Positions 9,152 through 17,915 are shown, counted from the first letter of the stretch. The stretch is DNA of 64,000 nt from Nonomuraea turkmeniaca (GCF_005889735.1 NZ_VCKY01000023.1:1-64000), one strand, 5' to 3'. Notes: generated by a model from the sequence alone, not told the origin. Numbers and translations are program-made.

Positions 9152-10927
9152 TCACTTCACGAAGAACACCGGGCCGCGCGGCCTGAACGGCAGGGGTGCG
9201 CCCTGCGGCACCAGGAACGCGTGCTCCCTGCGGATACGCAGCACGTCGCACGCACCGTCGGTGATCACCAGGATGGGCCCGTCCAGGGGGAAGTCGTCGG
9301 CCTGTTCGAGCAGCCTGACGCCCGGCTGGAGGACCGTGCCGCCGCGGCCGCGCACCCTGACCTTGCCCGCGATGTCCTCGACCGGCAGATAGCCGGCGTC
9401 GTAGGCGGCGGCGTCGCAGAAGACCACGCGGGCCCGGGGCACGTCACGGGCCGTGGCGTAGGAGGCGATCGCGCCGAGCGCCTTGCCGAGCAGCTTCACG
9501 TCCATGGATCCCGAGGTGTCCAGGACGACCCCGAACGTGGCCTTGCGCACGATCTCCTCAGGGCGCACCCAGCCAGGGCGCGGGATGCCGGGGCTCGACG
9601 CCTGCCGGCGCGATGCTCGGGCGTAGGAGCGGCGCTTCTCCCCGGGCTGGAAGTGCTCGTCGAACCAGCGGGCCAGCTGGGCGTCCCACGGCAGCGGCGG
9701 CTGGTCGAGCGCGCGGATCTCCTCTTCGAGCCCGGCGGGCAGCAGGCCGCGCCCGCTGCTCTGGTGGTAGGCCAGGCCGGTGCAGAGCGCGTTGCGGTAG
9801 TACTCGTCGAGGTCGACGTAGCCGCCGATGCGGCGGGGCGGGTGGTCGAGCACGTCGCCGAGCCCGCGCCCGCGCAGGGTGGCGAGCTTGCGGAGGCGGC
9901 GCAGATCGGTGGCGATGTGGTCATAGACGGCCTCCGCGGACATGCGGCTCAGCGACTGGTCGAACAGCAGCCCTTCCGGCATCTCCCCGACGCCCATCTC
10001 GACCAGCCAGCCGTTGATCACGTAGTCGCAGGCGACGTTCCACAGGTACGGGTCTCGCATGCCGCACCGCTCCCCATGGCGCAACGCGGCGTGCAGCATC
10101 TCGTGGGCCAGCACGAAACGCCATTCAAGCTCGGAGTGCTGGGCGAGCGGGTTGATGTAGATCTCCCCTGCCTGGGCGCTGACCGCGGCGATCGAGATGG
10201 ACCAGCCGCGGGCCAGCTCCGCGTCGGAGACGATCTTCATGCCCGCGGCCAGCGCGCCGAGCAGCGGGTACGACGACGTGAACCAGCGCAACGCCAGGTC
10301 CCACGGGCCCTTGACGTGCCCTTCGACGGGGGTGCGAGGCTCGCCGGCCTGGTCGAGCGCGGTCGTGGCGGCCTCGGCGACGCCGATCGCGAACGACCGC
10401 TGGAAGTCCATGTCCTCGGCCAGCTTCGCCGAGCCGACGCGGAAGTCGGGCTCCCCCAGCGGCTTGACCGGGGCCGGGACGCCGAGCCTGCGCCACTGCT
10501 CGGACAGCGTCACCTCGTCGTTCTCCGGCAGCTCGGCGGGGAGCGGCCAAGGACAGCGCCCGATCTTCAGCGTGCGCAGGAACCGCTCCACGGCCAGGCA
10601 GCAGGCGGCGTGATAGGCGGGATGCGGGCGGTCGCCGTCGACGTCCTTGGGCGCGCAGGTGCGCGGGTCGGCGTGGCCGAAGCCGAGGTGGAGCAGGAGG
10701 TGGGCGAAGACCCAGGTCCACTCCTCGGCCGGGGCGCGGCGCTTGGGGTGGAAGCGCACGTCGCCGTCCTCGGTGACGATCGCCCAGGTGTCGTTCGTCA
10801 GCTCGCCGTCGTCGGCCTCCTCCAGGTGGGGGTAGAAGACGCGGAACAGCGGCTGCTTCGTGGTGGCGTGCCAGCCCGTCATGAGCTCGGCCCGCCACGG
10901 GTCGACCTTGGGCTTGCCGCGGCTCAT
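9152..10927 (-). CDS. DUF2201-type protein: HExxH metallopeptidase-like domain plus VWA-like domain
   Basis: The 591-residue protein combines an N-terminal DUF2201_N putative metallopeptidase region, with HEMLHAALRH (a zinc-binding HExxH) near residue 270, and a C-terminal VWA-like region with the metal-ion-dependent adhesion motif DTSGSM near residue 470. There is no signal peptide. Proteins of this kind are usually encoded next to a MoxR ATPase, as here, and are thought to form a chaperone-like or maturation pair; the client is unknown. ATG 10927 overlaps the ATPase stop (ATGA), so the longer open frame to 11035 is rejected. Confidence 0.88.
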   Translation of the reverse strand: MSRGKPKVDPWRAELMTGWHATTKQPLFRVFYPHLEEADDGELTNDTWAIVTEDGDVRFHPKRRAPAEEWTWVFAHLLLHLGFGHADPRTCAPKDVDGDRPHPAYHAACCLAVERFLRTLKIGRCPWPLPAELPENDEVTLSEQWRRLGVPAPVKPLGEPDFRVGSAKLAEDMDFQRSFAIGVAEAATTALDQAGEPRTPVEGHVKGPWDLALRWFTSSYPLLGALAAGMKIVSDAELARGWSISIAAVSAQAGEIYINPLAQHSELEWRFVLAHEMLHAALRHGERCGMRDPYLWNVACDYVINGWLVEMGVGEMPEGLLFDQSLSRMSAEAVYDHIATDLRRLRKLATLRGRGLGDVLDHPPRRIGGYVDLDEYYRNALCTGLAYHQSSGRGLLPAGLEEEIRALDQPPLPWDAQLARWFDEHFQPGEKRRSYARASRRQASSPGIPRPGWVRPEEIVRKATFGVVLDTSGSMDVKLLGKALGAIASYATARDVPRARVVFCDAAAYDAGYLPVEDIAGKVRVRGRGGTVLQPGVRLLEQADDFPLDGPILVITDGACDVLRIRREHAFLVPQGAPLPFRPRGPVFFVK

Positions 10928-11985
10928 GACCGGGCCGCCATCAGCCGCGGCACGTCCCTGCCGACCTCCACCAGGAACCAGGTGGGCAGCGCGGGAGCGC
11001 CGTCGGCGTTGTTGGCGATGACGAGCTGGGCACACTCGAGGGAGATCTCGGCCAGCTCGACCAGCAGCGTCTTGGCACGGAAGCCGAGGTCGCGCCCTCG
11101 GGAGGAGGCTCCGCGCTTGTCCGCGGGCAGCTCCTTGATCAGACGTGCGCGGAACGCCTCGGCCAGGAAGTAGAGCAGGTCGCGCTCCTCGGGCGCGCGC
11201 GGCCAGGGCGCCTCGCCCTTCAGCACGGCCTCCAGGTCGTACGCGTGCCGCACGGTCTTCACGTACGCGCGGAAGGCCGAGGCATGGGTGGCGGTGAGCG
11301 TGCCGAACGCCAGCATGGCGATCGTCTCGTCGGGCACGTCGTCACCATAGGAGACAAGCACGTCGGAGAGCATGTGCCAGGCCCGGGGCGAGGAGAACGG
11401 CTCCTCGGTCTTGGGCGGCGGGATCCACAGGTGGTCGGGCCGCTGCACGAGGTAGTCGACGATCCACGGGTGGATGCCGTTGGCGGCCGCCCACTTCAGC
11501 CAGTCGTCGGCCGAGGCCCGCAGGTGGACGTGGACCAGCCGGTTGATCAACGCGGAGGCCATCGGGCGGGCGAGGGCGTTGTCGGTCGCGCGGTTGCCCG
11601 CGCCGATCACGACCGAGCCGGCGGGCAGCTCGTACGTGCCGATCCTGCGGTCGAGGATCAGCGAGTAGAACGCCTTCTGCACCTCCGGCGCCGAGGCGTT
11701 GAGCTCGTCGAGGAACAGGCAGTAGGGCTCCTCGCGGGCGATCGACTCGGGCGGCGCGAACCGGCTGCGCCCGTTGACCAGCTCGGGCACGCCGATCAGG
11801 TCTTCGGGAGCGAGCTGGGTGCCGAGCAGCGTCACGCACTCCAGGCCGAGAGAGCCGGCGAACTCGCGGACCAGTGAGCTCTTGCCGATGCCGGGCGCGC
11901 CCCACAGGAACACGGGCCGCACCACGGCGACGTGCAGCAGCAGCTCGGGGAGCTGCGCCGGAGTGACCGTGACCGTTGCCTGCAC
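10924..11985 (-). CDS. MoxR-family AAA+ ATPase
   Basis: A 353-residue AAA+ protein with Walker A GAPGIGKSS near residue 32, Walker B LFLDELN, and a sensor region GAGNRATDN. MoxR proteins work with VWA partners in remodelling or metal insertion, and the partner is the overlapping downstream gene. The start is GTG 11985. It is divergent from the erm leader: the start codons are 88 bases apart and share one control region. Confidence 0.9.
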   Translation of the reverse strand: MQATVTVTPAQLPELLLHVAVVRPVFLWGAPGIGKSSLVREFAGSLGLECVTLLGTQLAPEDLIGVPELVNGRSRFAPPESIAREEPYCLFLDELNASAPEVQKAFYSLILDRRIGTYELPAGSVVIGAGNRATDNALARPMASALINRLVHVHLRASADDWLKWAAANGIHPWIVDYLVQRPDHLWIPPPKTEEPFSSPRAWHMLSDVLVSYGDDVPDETIAMLAFGTLTATHASAFRAYVKTVRHAYDLEAVLKGEAPWPRAPEERDLLYFLAEAFRARLIKELPADKRGASSRGRDLGFRAKTLLVELAEISLECAQLVIANNADGAPALPTWFLVEVGRDVPRLMAARS

Positions 11986-12025
11986 GCTGTCCAGAGTGAC
12001 GAACCAGGCGCAGCTCGCGCATCAC

Positions 12026-12066
12026 ATTTAATTGCGTTGCCCGGGTGACGGGCCGCTCCCTACTGT
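12026..12066 (+). promoter_or_regulatory. WhiB7-like promoter for the erm leader
   Basis: An AT-rich octamer ATTTAATT (12026-12033) lies three bases before a -35-like TTGCCC (12037-12042); after 18 bases comes TACTGT (12061-12066), a fair -10. Promoters activated by WhiB7 in actinobacteria are known for an AT-rich element just upstream of the -35, and WhiB7 controls erm genes in mycobacteria. The predicted transcription start is at or next to the leader ATG at 12074, so the mRNA could be leaderless. The assignment is by pattern only. Confidence 0.55.
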
Positions 12067-12073
12067 GACGGGC

Positions 12074-12148
12074 ATGACATGCATGTTCGCCTGCCCGATG
12101 TTCATTCGCATCCGCCGGAGCTCGCGCGGCCGGGCTCTGGCCCGCTAG
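12074..12148 (+). CDS. 24-residue erm leader peptide
   Basis: A short ORF begins ATG ACA TGC and ends TAG, 90 bases before the erm start. It contains MFIRIRRSSRGR. Basic-X-basic motifs (R-I-R-R) are the known macrolide-dependent ribosome arrest type found in RLR-class erm leader peptides. It has no Shine-Dalgarno but sits at the predicted transcription start. Its end is itself a hairpin (CGGGC 12131-12135 with GCCCG 12140-12144). Function as an arrest peptide is inferred from motif and position. Confidence 0.65.
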   Translation: MTCMFACPMFIRIRRSSRGRALAR

Positions 12149-12231
12149 CGGACGCGATCATCTGAGGCTGCGCGTCCGCACGCGTGCCCAGGGCCCTTCG
12201 AGACCTGTCCATCTCGAGGACCCGAAAGGGC
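12149..12231 (+). promoter_or_regulatory. erm translational attenuator hairpins
   Basis: Directly after the leader stop, CGGACGCG (12149-12156) pairs perfectly with CGCGTCCG (12171-12178). A second structure pairs GCCCTT (12193-12198) with AAGGGC (12226-12231) and, inside it, CGAGA (12199-12203) with TCTCG (12212-12216). The AAGGG strand is the erm ribosome binding site, so it is sequestered in this fold. Ribosome stalling in the leader could shift the pairing and free it. No U-tract follows, so transcription termination is less likely. Confidence 0.6.
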
Positions 12232-12238
12232 GAGCGCT

Positions 12239-13063
12239 GTGGCGCAGAATTTCGCACACGGAAACTATTCACACACCCAGAAGAAGGCCAGGAACGGCGG
12301 TGGCGGTCGCACGCCCAAAGATCGGGCGCGGCGCACGCTCTCGCAGAATTTCCTGGTCGACAGCCATGCCGTCGAGCTGATGGTCAAGGCCGCCGCTCCC
12401 GACGGGCTCGTGCTGGAGCCCGGATCGGGGCAGGGGGTGCTCACCTTTGCGTTGGCCGAGGCCGGCGCGCGGGTCATCGGCTACGAGATCGATCCCCTGC
12501 TGGCCGGGAAGCTGGCCGCGCGGACACGTGACCACCCGGGGATCGACGTGGTCAGGGGCGACTTCACGACCGCGCGGGCGCCGCGCGAGCCGTTCGCGGT
12601 GGTCGGCAACATCCCGTACTCGGTCACGTCGAAGATCGTGGACTGGTGCCTGCGGGCGCCGGGCCTGACCTCGGCGACGATGCTCACTCAGCGGGAGTAC
12701 GCCCGCAAGCGCACCGGCGACTACGGCCGCTGGAGCCTGGTCACGGTGGAGTCGTGGCCGTGGTTCAGCTGGCGGCTCGGTGACACGATCGGCAGGGAGA
12801 GCTTCCGGCCCGTGCCGGCGGTCGACTCGGCGATCCTGCGCGTCCACCGGCGGCCCGCGCCGCTCGTCCATGGCCGCCGCTCCTACCAGGAGCTGGTCGA
12901 GCTGGGGTTCGGCGGCGTCGGTGGATCGGTGCGGGCGTCGTTGAAGACCCGCTACCCGGGGGTGGACGCCGCGTTGGAGGCCGCAGGGGTGGCCCGCGAC
13001 ACCGTCGTGGGCCATGTCCACCCCGACCAGTGGGTCACGTTGTGGCGGCGCCTATGCGGCTGA
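12239..13063 (+). CDS. erm: Erm 23S rRNA (adenine-N6)-methyltransferase
   Basis: The 274-residue product has the Erm/KsgA layout: a basic Gly-rich N-terminal tail, the SQNFL motif, the SAM-binding motif VLEPGSGQGVLT, acidic motif YEIDP, and the catalytic NIPYS motif. Erm enzymes methylate A2058 of 23S rRNA and give macrolide-lincosamide-streptogramin B resistance. N-terminal SQNFL and the short C-terminal domain favour Erm over the KsgA housekeeping enzyme. It starts with GTG 12239 after AAAGGG. Expression is probably drug-inducible through the leader. The 3' end overlaps the convergent glycosyltransferase gene by 12 bases. Confidence 0.92.
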   Translation: MAQNFAHGNYSHTQKKARNGGGGRTPKDRARRTLSQNFLVDSHAVELMVKAAAPDGLVLEPGSGQGVLTFALAEAGARVIGYEIDPLLAGKLAARTRDHPGIDVVRGDFTTARAPREPFAVVGNIPYSVTSKIVDWCLRAPGLTSATMLTQREYARKRTGDYGRWSLVTVESWPWFSWRLGDTIGRESFRPVPAVDSAILRVHRRPAPLVHGRRSYQELVELGFGGVGGSVRASLKTRYPGVDAALEAAGVARDTVVGHVHPDQWVTLWRRLCG

Positions 13064-14437
13064 GGTGACCCTGGTCCTCGCCTCCACGGCGGGGGCCGAG
13101 CCAGGGGCCGGTGCGTCGCGCCGGCCCCACGGCATGGCCAGCAACAGGATCGGCAGCAGCACGATCGACGCCCGCGACCAGTCCTGGTGCAGGTACCACC
13201 AGGGGTTGACGTCGAACTGGGTCATGTAGAGGTAGCCGTAGCCCGCCCAGAGCGAGACGCCGATGATGGCGGGCCAGGCGAACCTGGTGGGCCTGGCGAC
13301 CAGGAACGGCATGAACCAGAGCAGGTACTGCGCGCCCAGCCGGGGCGTCACCACCATGAAGATCAGCAGGATGGCGATCGTCATGTCGATCGGGTCGGCC
13401 CGCCGCCAGATCAGGATCGCCGCGATGACGCACACGTAGATGAGGTTCGTGCCGAAGGAGGCCAGCTCCGGGATCAGCGCCCAGTCGCCGCCGGTGAACC
13501 ACGGTGTCCAGCCCCATTCGCCGATGATCGGCCGGATGTCCTGGATGGTGTGGATGACCGCGGGGATCTGGTCCAGCGACGTGCCCGCGAAGATCGGCAG
13601 CGTGGCCAGGAAGAACAGCGGCAGCAGCCCGGTCATGAACAGGGCGGCCACCCGCGAGCGCAGGTTGGGCAGGAGCAGCAGCATGCCGGGGATCAGCCAG
13701 ATCGGCCAGCTCTTCGCGCACAGCGCCAGGCCCATGAGCAGCCCGGCCAGCGCGCCGCGCTTGAGGTGGGCCAGGTCGTCGGGGCCGGGCACGAGGGCGC
13801 GGTGCAACATGCCGCCGCGGCCGATCACGCGCGGGATCGAGGCCCGCACGCCGTACGCCCCCACACCGCGGCGCAGCTTGGCGATCACGTCGGTGGTCAT
13901 GCCGGGGCGCTCGGGCTCGCCGGGGCCGCGGGCGACGACGAACGCGGCCACGCCGAACACGAGCGCGACCGGCTCGACCTGGCCGTGGACGCAGGCGATG
14001 AGCAGGGCGAGCGGATTGAGCGCGTACTGCAGGGCCCGCAGCGAGGCCTTCGGGCCGCCGGCGAGCTTGGCCACCAGCGGGATGAGCGCGATGTCGGCGA
14101 CGACGGTGACCAGGCGTCCGGCGTACTCCCACGGGATGCCGAGCCACAGCAGGATGCCGTACACGTACGGGATGGTCGGCAGGAAGTGCCAGCCGCCCTC
14201 GCTGGCCAGGACCGGGTCCTCGCCCCGCAGCACGGCCTCGCCCGCGGGCTTGAAGCTCTCCATGAAGTCGACGGGCTGCCATGAATCGATCGCTGAGGTG
14301 TACATGATGAGCACCCGCACGACCACGCCGACGGCGATGGCGACGATGAGCGGGGGCCGCCAATCGCGCCATTGGGCGATGAGAGCGAGTAGGACACCGG
14401 CGACGAGGACTATCCCCGTGAGGACTGCGTAATCCAT
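13052..14437 (-). CDS. GT87-type polyprenyl-phosphate-mannose-dependent mannosyltransferase-like protein
   Basis: A 461-residue integral membrane protein with roughly ten predicted helices, large loops and a conserved polar face (SWQPVDFMESFKPAGEA, GQVEP, PRLGAQYLLWF). The layout matches the GT-C superfamily, DUF2029/GT87, whose members transfer mannose from a polyprenyl donor on the outer membrane face. The exact acceptor is unknown. ATG 14437 is chosen because the extension beyond it reads as non-coding. It is convergent with erm and divergent from the NarG-like gene. Confidence 0.75.
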   Translation of the reverse strand: MDYAVLTGIVLVAGVLLALIAQWRDWRPPLIVAIAVGVVVRVLIMYTSAIDSWQPVDFMESFKPAGEAVLRGEDPVLASEGGWHFLPTIPYVYGILLWLGIPWEYAGRLVTVVADIALIPLVAKLAGGPKASLRALQYALNPLALLIACVHGQVEPVALVFGVAAFVVARGPGEPERPGMTTDVIAKLRRGVGAYGVRASIPRVIGRGGMLHRALVPGPDDLAHLKRGALAGLLMGLALCAKSWPIWLIPGMLLLLPNLRSRVAALFMTGLLPLFFLATLPIFAGTSLDQIPAVIHTIQDIRPIIGEWGWTPWFTGGDWALIPELASFGTNLIYVCVIAAILIWRRADPIDMTIAILLIFMVVTPRLGAQYLLWFMPFLVARPTRFAWPAIIGVSLWAGYGYLYMTQFDVNPWWYLHQDWSRASIVLLPILLLAMPWGRRDAPAPGSAPAVEARTRVTSAA

Positions 14438-14554
14438 GGCGGCATCTAGCCTGCCGCATCCATCCGACTGCCGCCACCTGGGGTTCCGATTCTTATCCCC
14501 GACATGCCGACACGTATCGCGATACGGGCTCACGGTGTGTGTTCAACTTTTTGC

Positions 14555-16126
14555 ATGGGGGGATCGCAGGTCAACCAGGCAATGGTCAGGCTCTACTTCG
14601 AGGTGAGAGATGGGCTGCGCGACCCGGTCGCGGCCTGGGCGAAACTCACAGGGAACTCACAGCAATATGTCCGGGCCAGAGGTGAGCGGCGGGTGCCGCT
14701 GGACGACGGCACCGCGGCCGAGCTCGCGGCGGCCGCGATCGTGCACACGACCGCGCGGCACGGCGCTGATCGGGTGGCGGCTCTGGCCACCTCGCCGCTG
14801 GCGCGGCTCGTCGGCGGGCTCGGCGGCGCGGTGCTGACCGAGCATCCGTGCGCGCCCGAGCAGGTGCTGGGGCCGCGGTTCGCCGGTCCGCGGGCCGAGG
14901 ACTGGGCACGGGCGGCGTACGTGCTGCTCTGGGGGGAGAACAACCGGCTCGTCCGCACCGCCGACACACCCTGGGTGATCGCCGGGCGGTACAAGGGGCA
15001 GAAGGTGGTCGCGATCGGCACGCATCCGACACGGTTGTCGGACGAGACGCTGGTCGTGCGGCCGGGCACGGACGGGGCGCTGGCCATGGCCATGGGGCAC
15101 GTGCTGCTCAAGGAGTTCTTCGTGGACCGCACGCCGTTCGCCGGGCATGCCATGGAACGCACGGACCTGCCGTTCCTGGTGCGGCTGCAGCCGAGGCAGG
15201 ACGCGTACGTGCCGGGCGGGGTGCTCGGGCGGGTCTGCGACCGGCTCAGCGTGTACGGCGGCGAGGCCGTCGAGGTGCTGCTGCCGCGCTTCGACGACGG
15301 TCCTGGGGTGCTGCGGCGCGGCGTGCCGGTGCTGCGGGACGGCGACGACCTGGTGACGACCGTGTTCGATCTGCTGCTCGCCGTCTACGGGGTGGCGCGG
15401 CCCGGCCTGCCCGGCGAGTGGCCGGCCGGCTACGACGACCGCGTCGAGCCGTACACGCCGGCCTGGCAGGAGGCCTGCACCGGCGTGCCCGCGTCGCGGG
15501 CGTTGAAGATCGCGCGTGAGCTGGGTGTGACGGCGGAGAAGACCGGCGGGCGGTGCGTGATCGTGCCGGGCCGGCTGGAGACCCCGCACGCCGACACCGC
15601 CTACCGGGCGATGCTGGCGTTGCTGGTGCTCACCGGGTGCGGCAGCGGATGGGCGCAGGCGGGCGGTACGGGGATCCCGCTGGTGCCGTACCTGTGCCTG
15701 CACGCCTGCGGCGAGGACCGCTCGGACGTGGGCGCGCTCAGCTGGGCGCTGGCCGAGGGGCTGTTCGCGCACCGCACGTCGCGATCGGTGCTGCTGGAGG
15801 CGGTGCGCGACGGCTGGCCGATGGCGCCGCCGCCGCGCGTGCTCGCCCTGCCGCGGCCGATCTACCCGCTGCCGCCCGGCGTGGACCTGCTCATCGGGCC
15901 CGACGACCACTGCGACCTGTCGCCGCCGGACGCCGAGCTGGTGGCCGGCGCGGTGGCCAGGCTGGCCGGCCGCCAGGCTCCGGCCGCGCCGGACGGCGAC
16001 CAGGTGGACGGGCGGATGCGGCTGCTGGTGGACCACGCCTGGATGCACGAGTACGGCGAGGCCCTGCCGACGTACCGCCCGCCGGGCCTCGGCGTCCCGC
16101 TCAAGCCCACTCAGCTCGTCATATGA
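14555..16126 (+). CDS. shortened NarG-like molybdopterin oxidoreductase homologue, probably inactive
   Basis: About 523 residues with ordered blocks of respiratory nitrate reductase alpha subunit: a DPVAAWAKLTG opening, VLLWGENN then VIAGRYKGQKVVAI, GTDGALAMAMGHVLLKEFF, TDLPFLVRL, LVTTVFDL, YTPAWQEACTGVP, and near the end DHAWMHEYGEALPTYRPP. NarG is normally about 1,200 residues. The N-terminal [4Fe-4S] segment, the YDWYCDLPPASP region that supplies the Mo-ligand Asp, and large middle and C-terminal parts are missing; the equivalent spot reads GGAVLTEHPC. No narHJI genes are nearby. The start is uncertain: ATG 14504, 14555 and 14583 are all in frame without strong ribosome sites. It overlaps the convergent chitinase by eight bases. 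Confidence 0.75.
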   Translation: MGGSQVNQAMVRLYFEVRDGLRDPVAAWAKLTGNSQQYVRARGERRVPLDDGTAAELAAAAIVHTTARHGADRVAALATSPLARLVGGLGGAVLTEHPCAPEQVLGPRFAGPRAEDWARAAYVLLWGENNRLVRTADTPWVIAGRYKGQKVVAIGTHPTRLSDETLVVRPGTDGALAMAMGHVLLKEFFVDRTPFAGHAMERTDLPFLVRLQPRQDAYVPGGVLGRVCDRLSVYGGEAVEVLLPRFDDGPGVLRRGVPVLRDGDDLVTTVFDLLLAVYGVARPGLPGEWPAGYDDRVEPYTPAWQEACTGVPASRALKIARELGVTAEKTGGRCVIVPGRLETPHADTAYRAMLALLVLTGCGSGWAQAGGTGIPLVPYLCLHACGEDRSDVGALSWALAEGLFAHRTSRSVLLEAVRDGWPMAPPPRVLALPRPIYPLPPGVDLLIGPDDHCDLSPPDAELVAGAVARLAGRQAPAAPDGDQVDGRMRLLVDHAWMHEYGEALPTYRPPGLGVPLKPTQLVI

Positions 16127-17915
16127 GGGCGTTCAGATACGCACGATGGCTCCTGGAGAACTCGAACCCGTTGTACTTGTCCCAGTTGATCGACCAGGTC
16201 ATCAGCCCGCGCAGGTCGGGGTAGACGCCACGCGGCCGGTACGTGCCGCAGTTGCTCCCCTTGGCGAGGCAGTCGAACGCCTTCTGCACCTCGGGCACGC
16301 TGGTGAACCCGTTGCCCGCGTTGACGGAGGCCGGCAGCCCGATGGCCACCTGGTCCTGGCGCAGCGGCGGGAACACGTTGCCCGCGTTGCCCGCGATCGG
16401 GAAGCCGGCGAGCAGCATGTCCGTCATGGCGACGTGGAAGTCGTGTCCTCCCATGAAGTGATATTGGTTGTCGAGCCCCATGATCGCGCCGGAGTTGTAG
16501 TCCTGCACGTGGAGCAGGGTCAGATCGTTGCGCATGGCGTGGATGACCGGCAGGTACGACGCGCTCCTGCTGTCGGCCGTGCCGTTCGGCCCGGGGCCGT
16601 AGAACTGGTAGCCGAGTTGGACGAAGAACGTCTCCGGCGCCATGGTGAGCACGAATCTCGACCCGTAGCGGCTCTTGAGGGTCTTCAGCGCCGAGATCAG
16701 GTTGACGATGACCGGAGTGGTCGGGCTCGCCAGGTTCGTGTCCCCGGGGTTCAGGTAGAGCGAGTGGCCCTCGAAGTCGATGTCGAGGCCGTCGAGGCCG
16801 TACCTGTCGATGATCGCGGCGACCGACGCGACGAACGTGTCGCGTGCGGCCGCGGTCGTGAGCTGGACCTGGCCGTTCTGCCCGCCGATCGAGATCAGCA
16901 CCTTCTTGCCCTGCGCCTGTTTGGCCCTGATGGCGGCGATGAAGTCCGCCTCGGGCTCGACGTTCGGGCACTCGGCGGCCGGGCACTGGCGGAAGCGGAT
17001 GTCGCCCGAGGTGACGGAGGTCGGCTCACCGAAGGCGAGGTTGATGACGTCCCACTCGTTCGGCACCTCACTCATCCGGATATATCCGGATCCGTTGGCG
17101 AACGACGCGTGCAGATAACCGACCAGCACGCGCTTCGGCAGCCCGCCGCCGTTCCCGCCGCCACTGGTCGTGGTGCCGCTCGCCTCGGGGCCGTAGGCGG
17201 AGCAGTTGCCGGCGGCATCGCAGGCGCGAACCTTGAAGCGGTACGTGGTGGACGCGGCGAGCCCGGCCGCCTGGTGGCTCGTCCCGGTGACGGGGACAGG
17301 GGGGCCGCCGTCGCGCGAGACCTCGTACCGGGCGACGCCGACGTTGTCCGTCGCGGCCGACCAGCTCACGGAGAGCGACGACGGCGTGGCCCCGCCGACC
17401 GCCAGGTTGCCGGGGACGGCCGGCGCCTGGGTGTCCGGCGTGCCGCCAGGGCCGTCGAGCACCACGTCGTCGGCCAGGTAGGCGCCCTGGCCGTACCAGC
17501 CGTTGAGGTAGATCGTCACGGAGGTGGCGGAGCCGGTGGTGAAGGAGGTGTTCAGCCGGCTCCAGGCCGCGCCCGGCGCGCTCCACGTGCTGGCGTCGAT
17601 GCCCGAGCCGGTGGCGCCGAGGAAGACGTAGGCGCCCTGGACCCAGGCCGAGAGCTGGTAGGCGGTGTTCGGCTGAACGGTGACGTTCTGCTGGCAACGG
17701 GCGTGGTCACTGCCCGCCGGGGTGGCACGCAGCGCTCTCGTGCCGCCGTGCACGGGCGACGTCACGGCCTGCGCGCCGGAGGAAGCTGAGCAGGTCCAGC
17801 CGGTCAGGCCGGACTCGAAGCCCGGATTTGTCAGGATATTGGCCGCGTAGGCCGGGGGCGCGTGGAGGGCGGTGAAGACCAGGACCAGCGCGGCCGCCGC
17901 TGCTCGGAGTTTCAT
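16119..17915 (-). CDS. secreted GH18 chitinase with CBM and FnIII domains
   Basis: The 598-residue protein has a signal peptide (cleavage about AYA-AN, residue 24), a beta-sandwich carbohydrate-binding module of the CBM4/9 type (about 25-155, NILTNPGFESG), one fibronectin III domain (about 165-250), a Gly-rich linker, and a GH18 catalytic domain with the motif DGLDIDFE in which the last Glu is the acid/base. It should hydrolyse chitin outside the cell. ATG 17915 has GAGGAG eight bases upstream. It is third in a leftward run of three chitinases, after a strong intergenic hairpin. Confidence 0.93.
   Translation of the reverse strand: MKLRAAAAALVLVFTALHAPPAYAANILTNPGFESGLTGWTCSASSGAQAVTSPVHGGTRALRATPAGSDHARCQQNVTVQPNTAYQLSAWVQGAYVFLGATGSGIDASTWSAPGAAWSRLNTSFTTGSATSVTIYLNGWYGQGAYLADDVVLDGPGGTPDTQAPAVPGNLAVGGATPSSLSVSWSAATDNVGVARYEVSRDGGPPVPVTGTSHQAAGLAASTTYRFKVRACDAAGNCSAYGPEASGTTTSGGGNGGGLPKRVLVGYLHASFANGSGYIRMSEVPNEWDVINLAFGEPTSVTSGDIRFRQCPAAECPNVEPEADFIAAIRAKQAQGKKVLISIGGQNGQVQLTTAAARDTFVASVAAIIDRYGLDGLDIDFEGHSLYLNPGDTNLASPTTPVIVNLISALKTLKSRYGSRFVLTMAPETFFVQLGYQFYGPGPNGTADSRSASYLPVIHAMRNDLTLLHVQDYNSGAIMGLDNQYHFMGGHDFHVAMTDMLLAGFPIAGNAGNVFPPLRQDQVAIGLPASVNAGNGFTSVPEVQKAFDCLAKGSNCGTYRPRGVYPDLRGLMTWSINWDKYNGFEFSRSHRAYLNALI

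Noticed and set aside
9029-11173. A 714-codon rightward open frame opposite the VWA gene
   Set aside because: Low-complexity translation typical of an antisense frame in GC-rich DNA; the other strand has HExxH and DTSGSM motifs.
12239-13063. Assignment of the erm gene as housekeeping KsgA
   Set aside because: The SQNFL motif, Gly-rich basic N-terminal tail, short C-terminal domain and leader-peptide control fit Erm.
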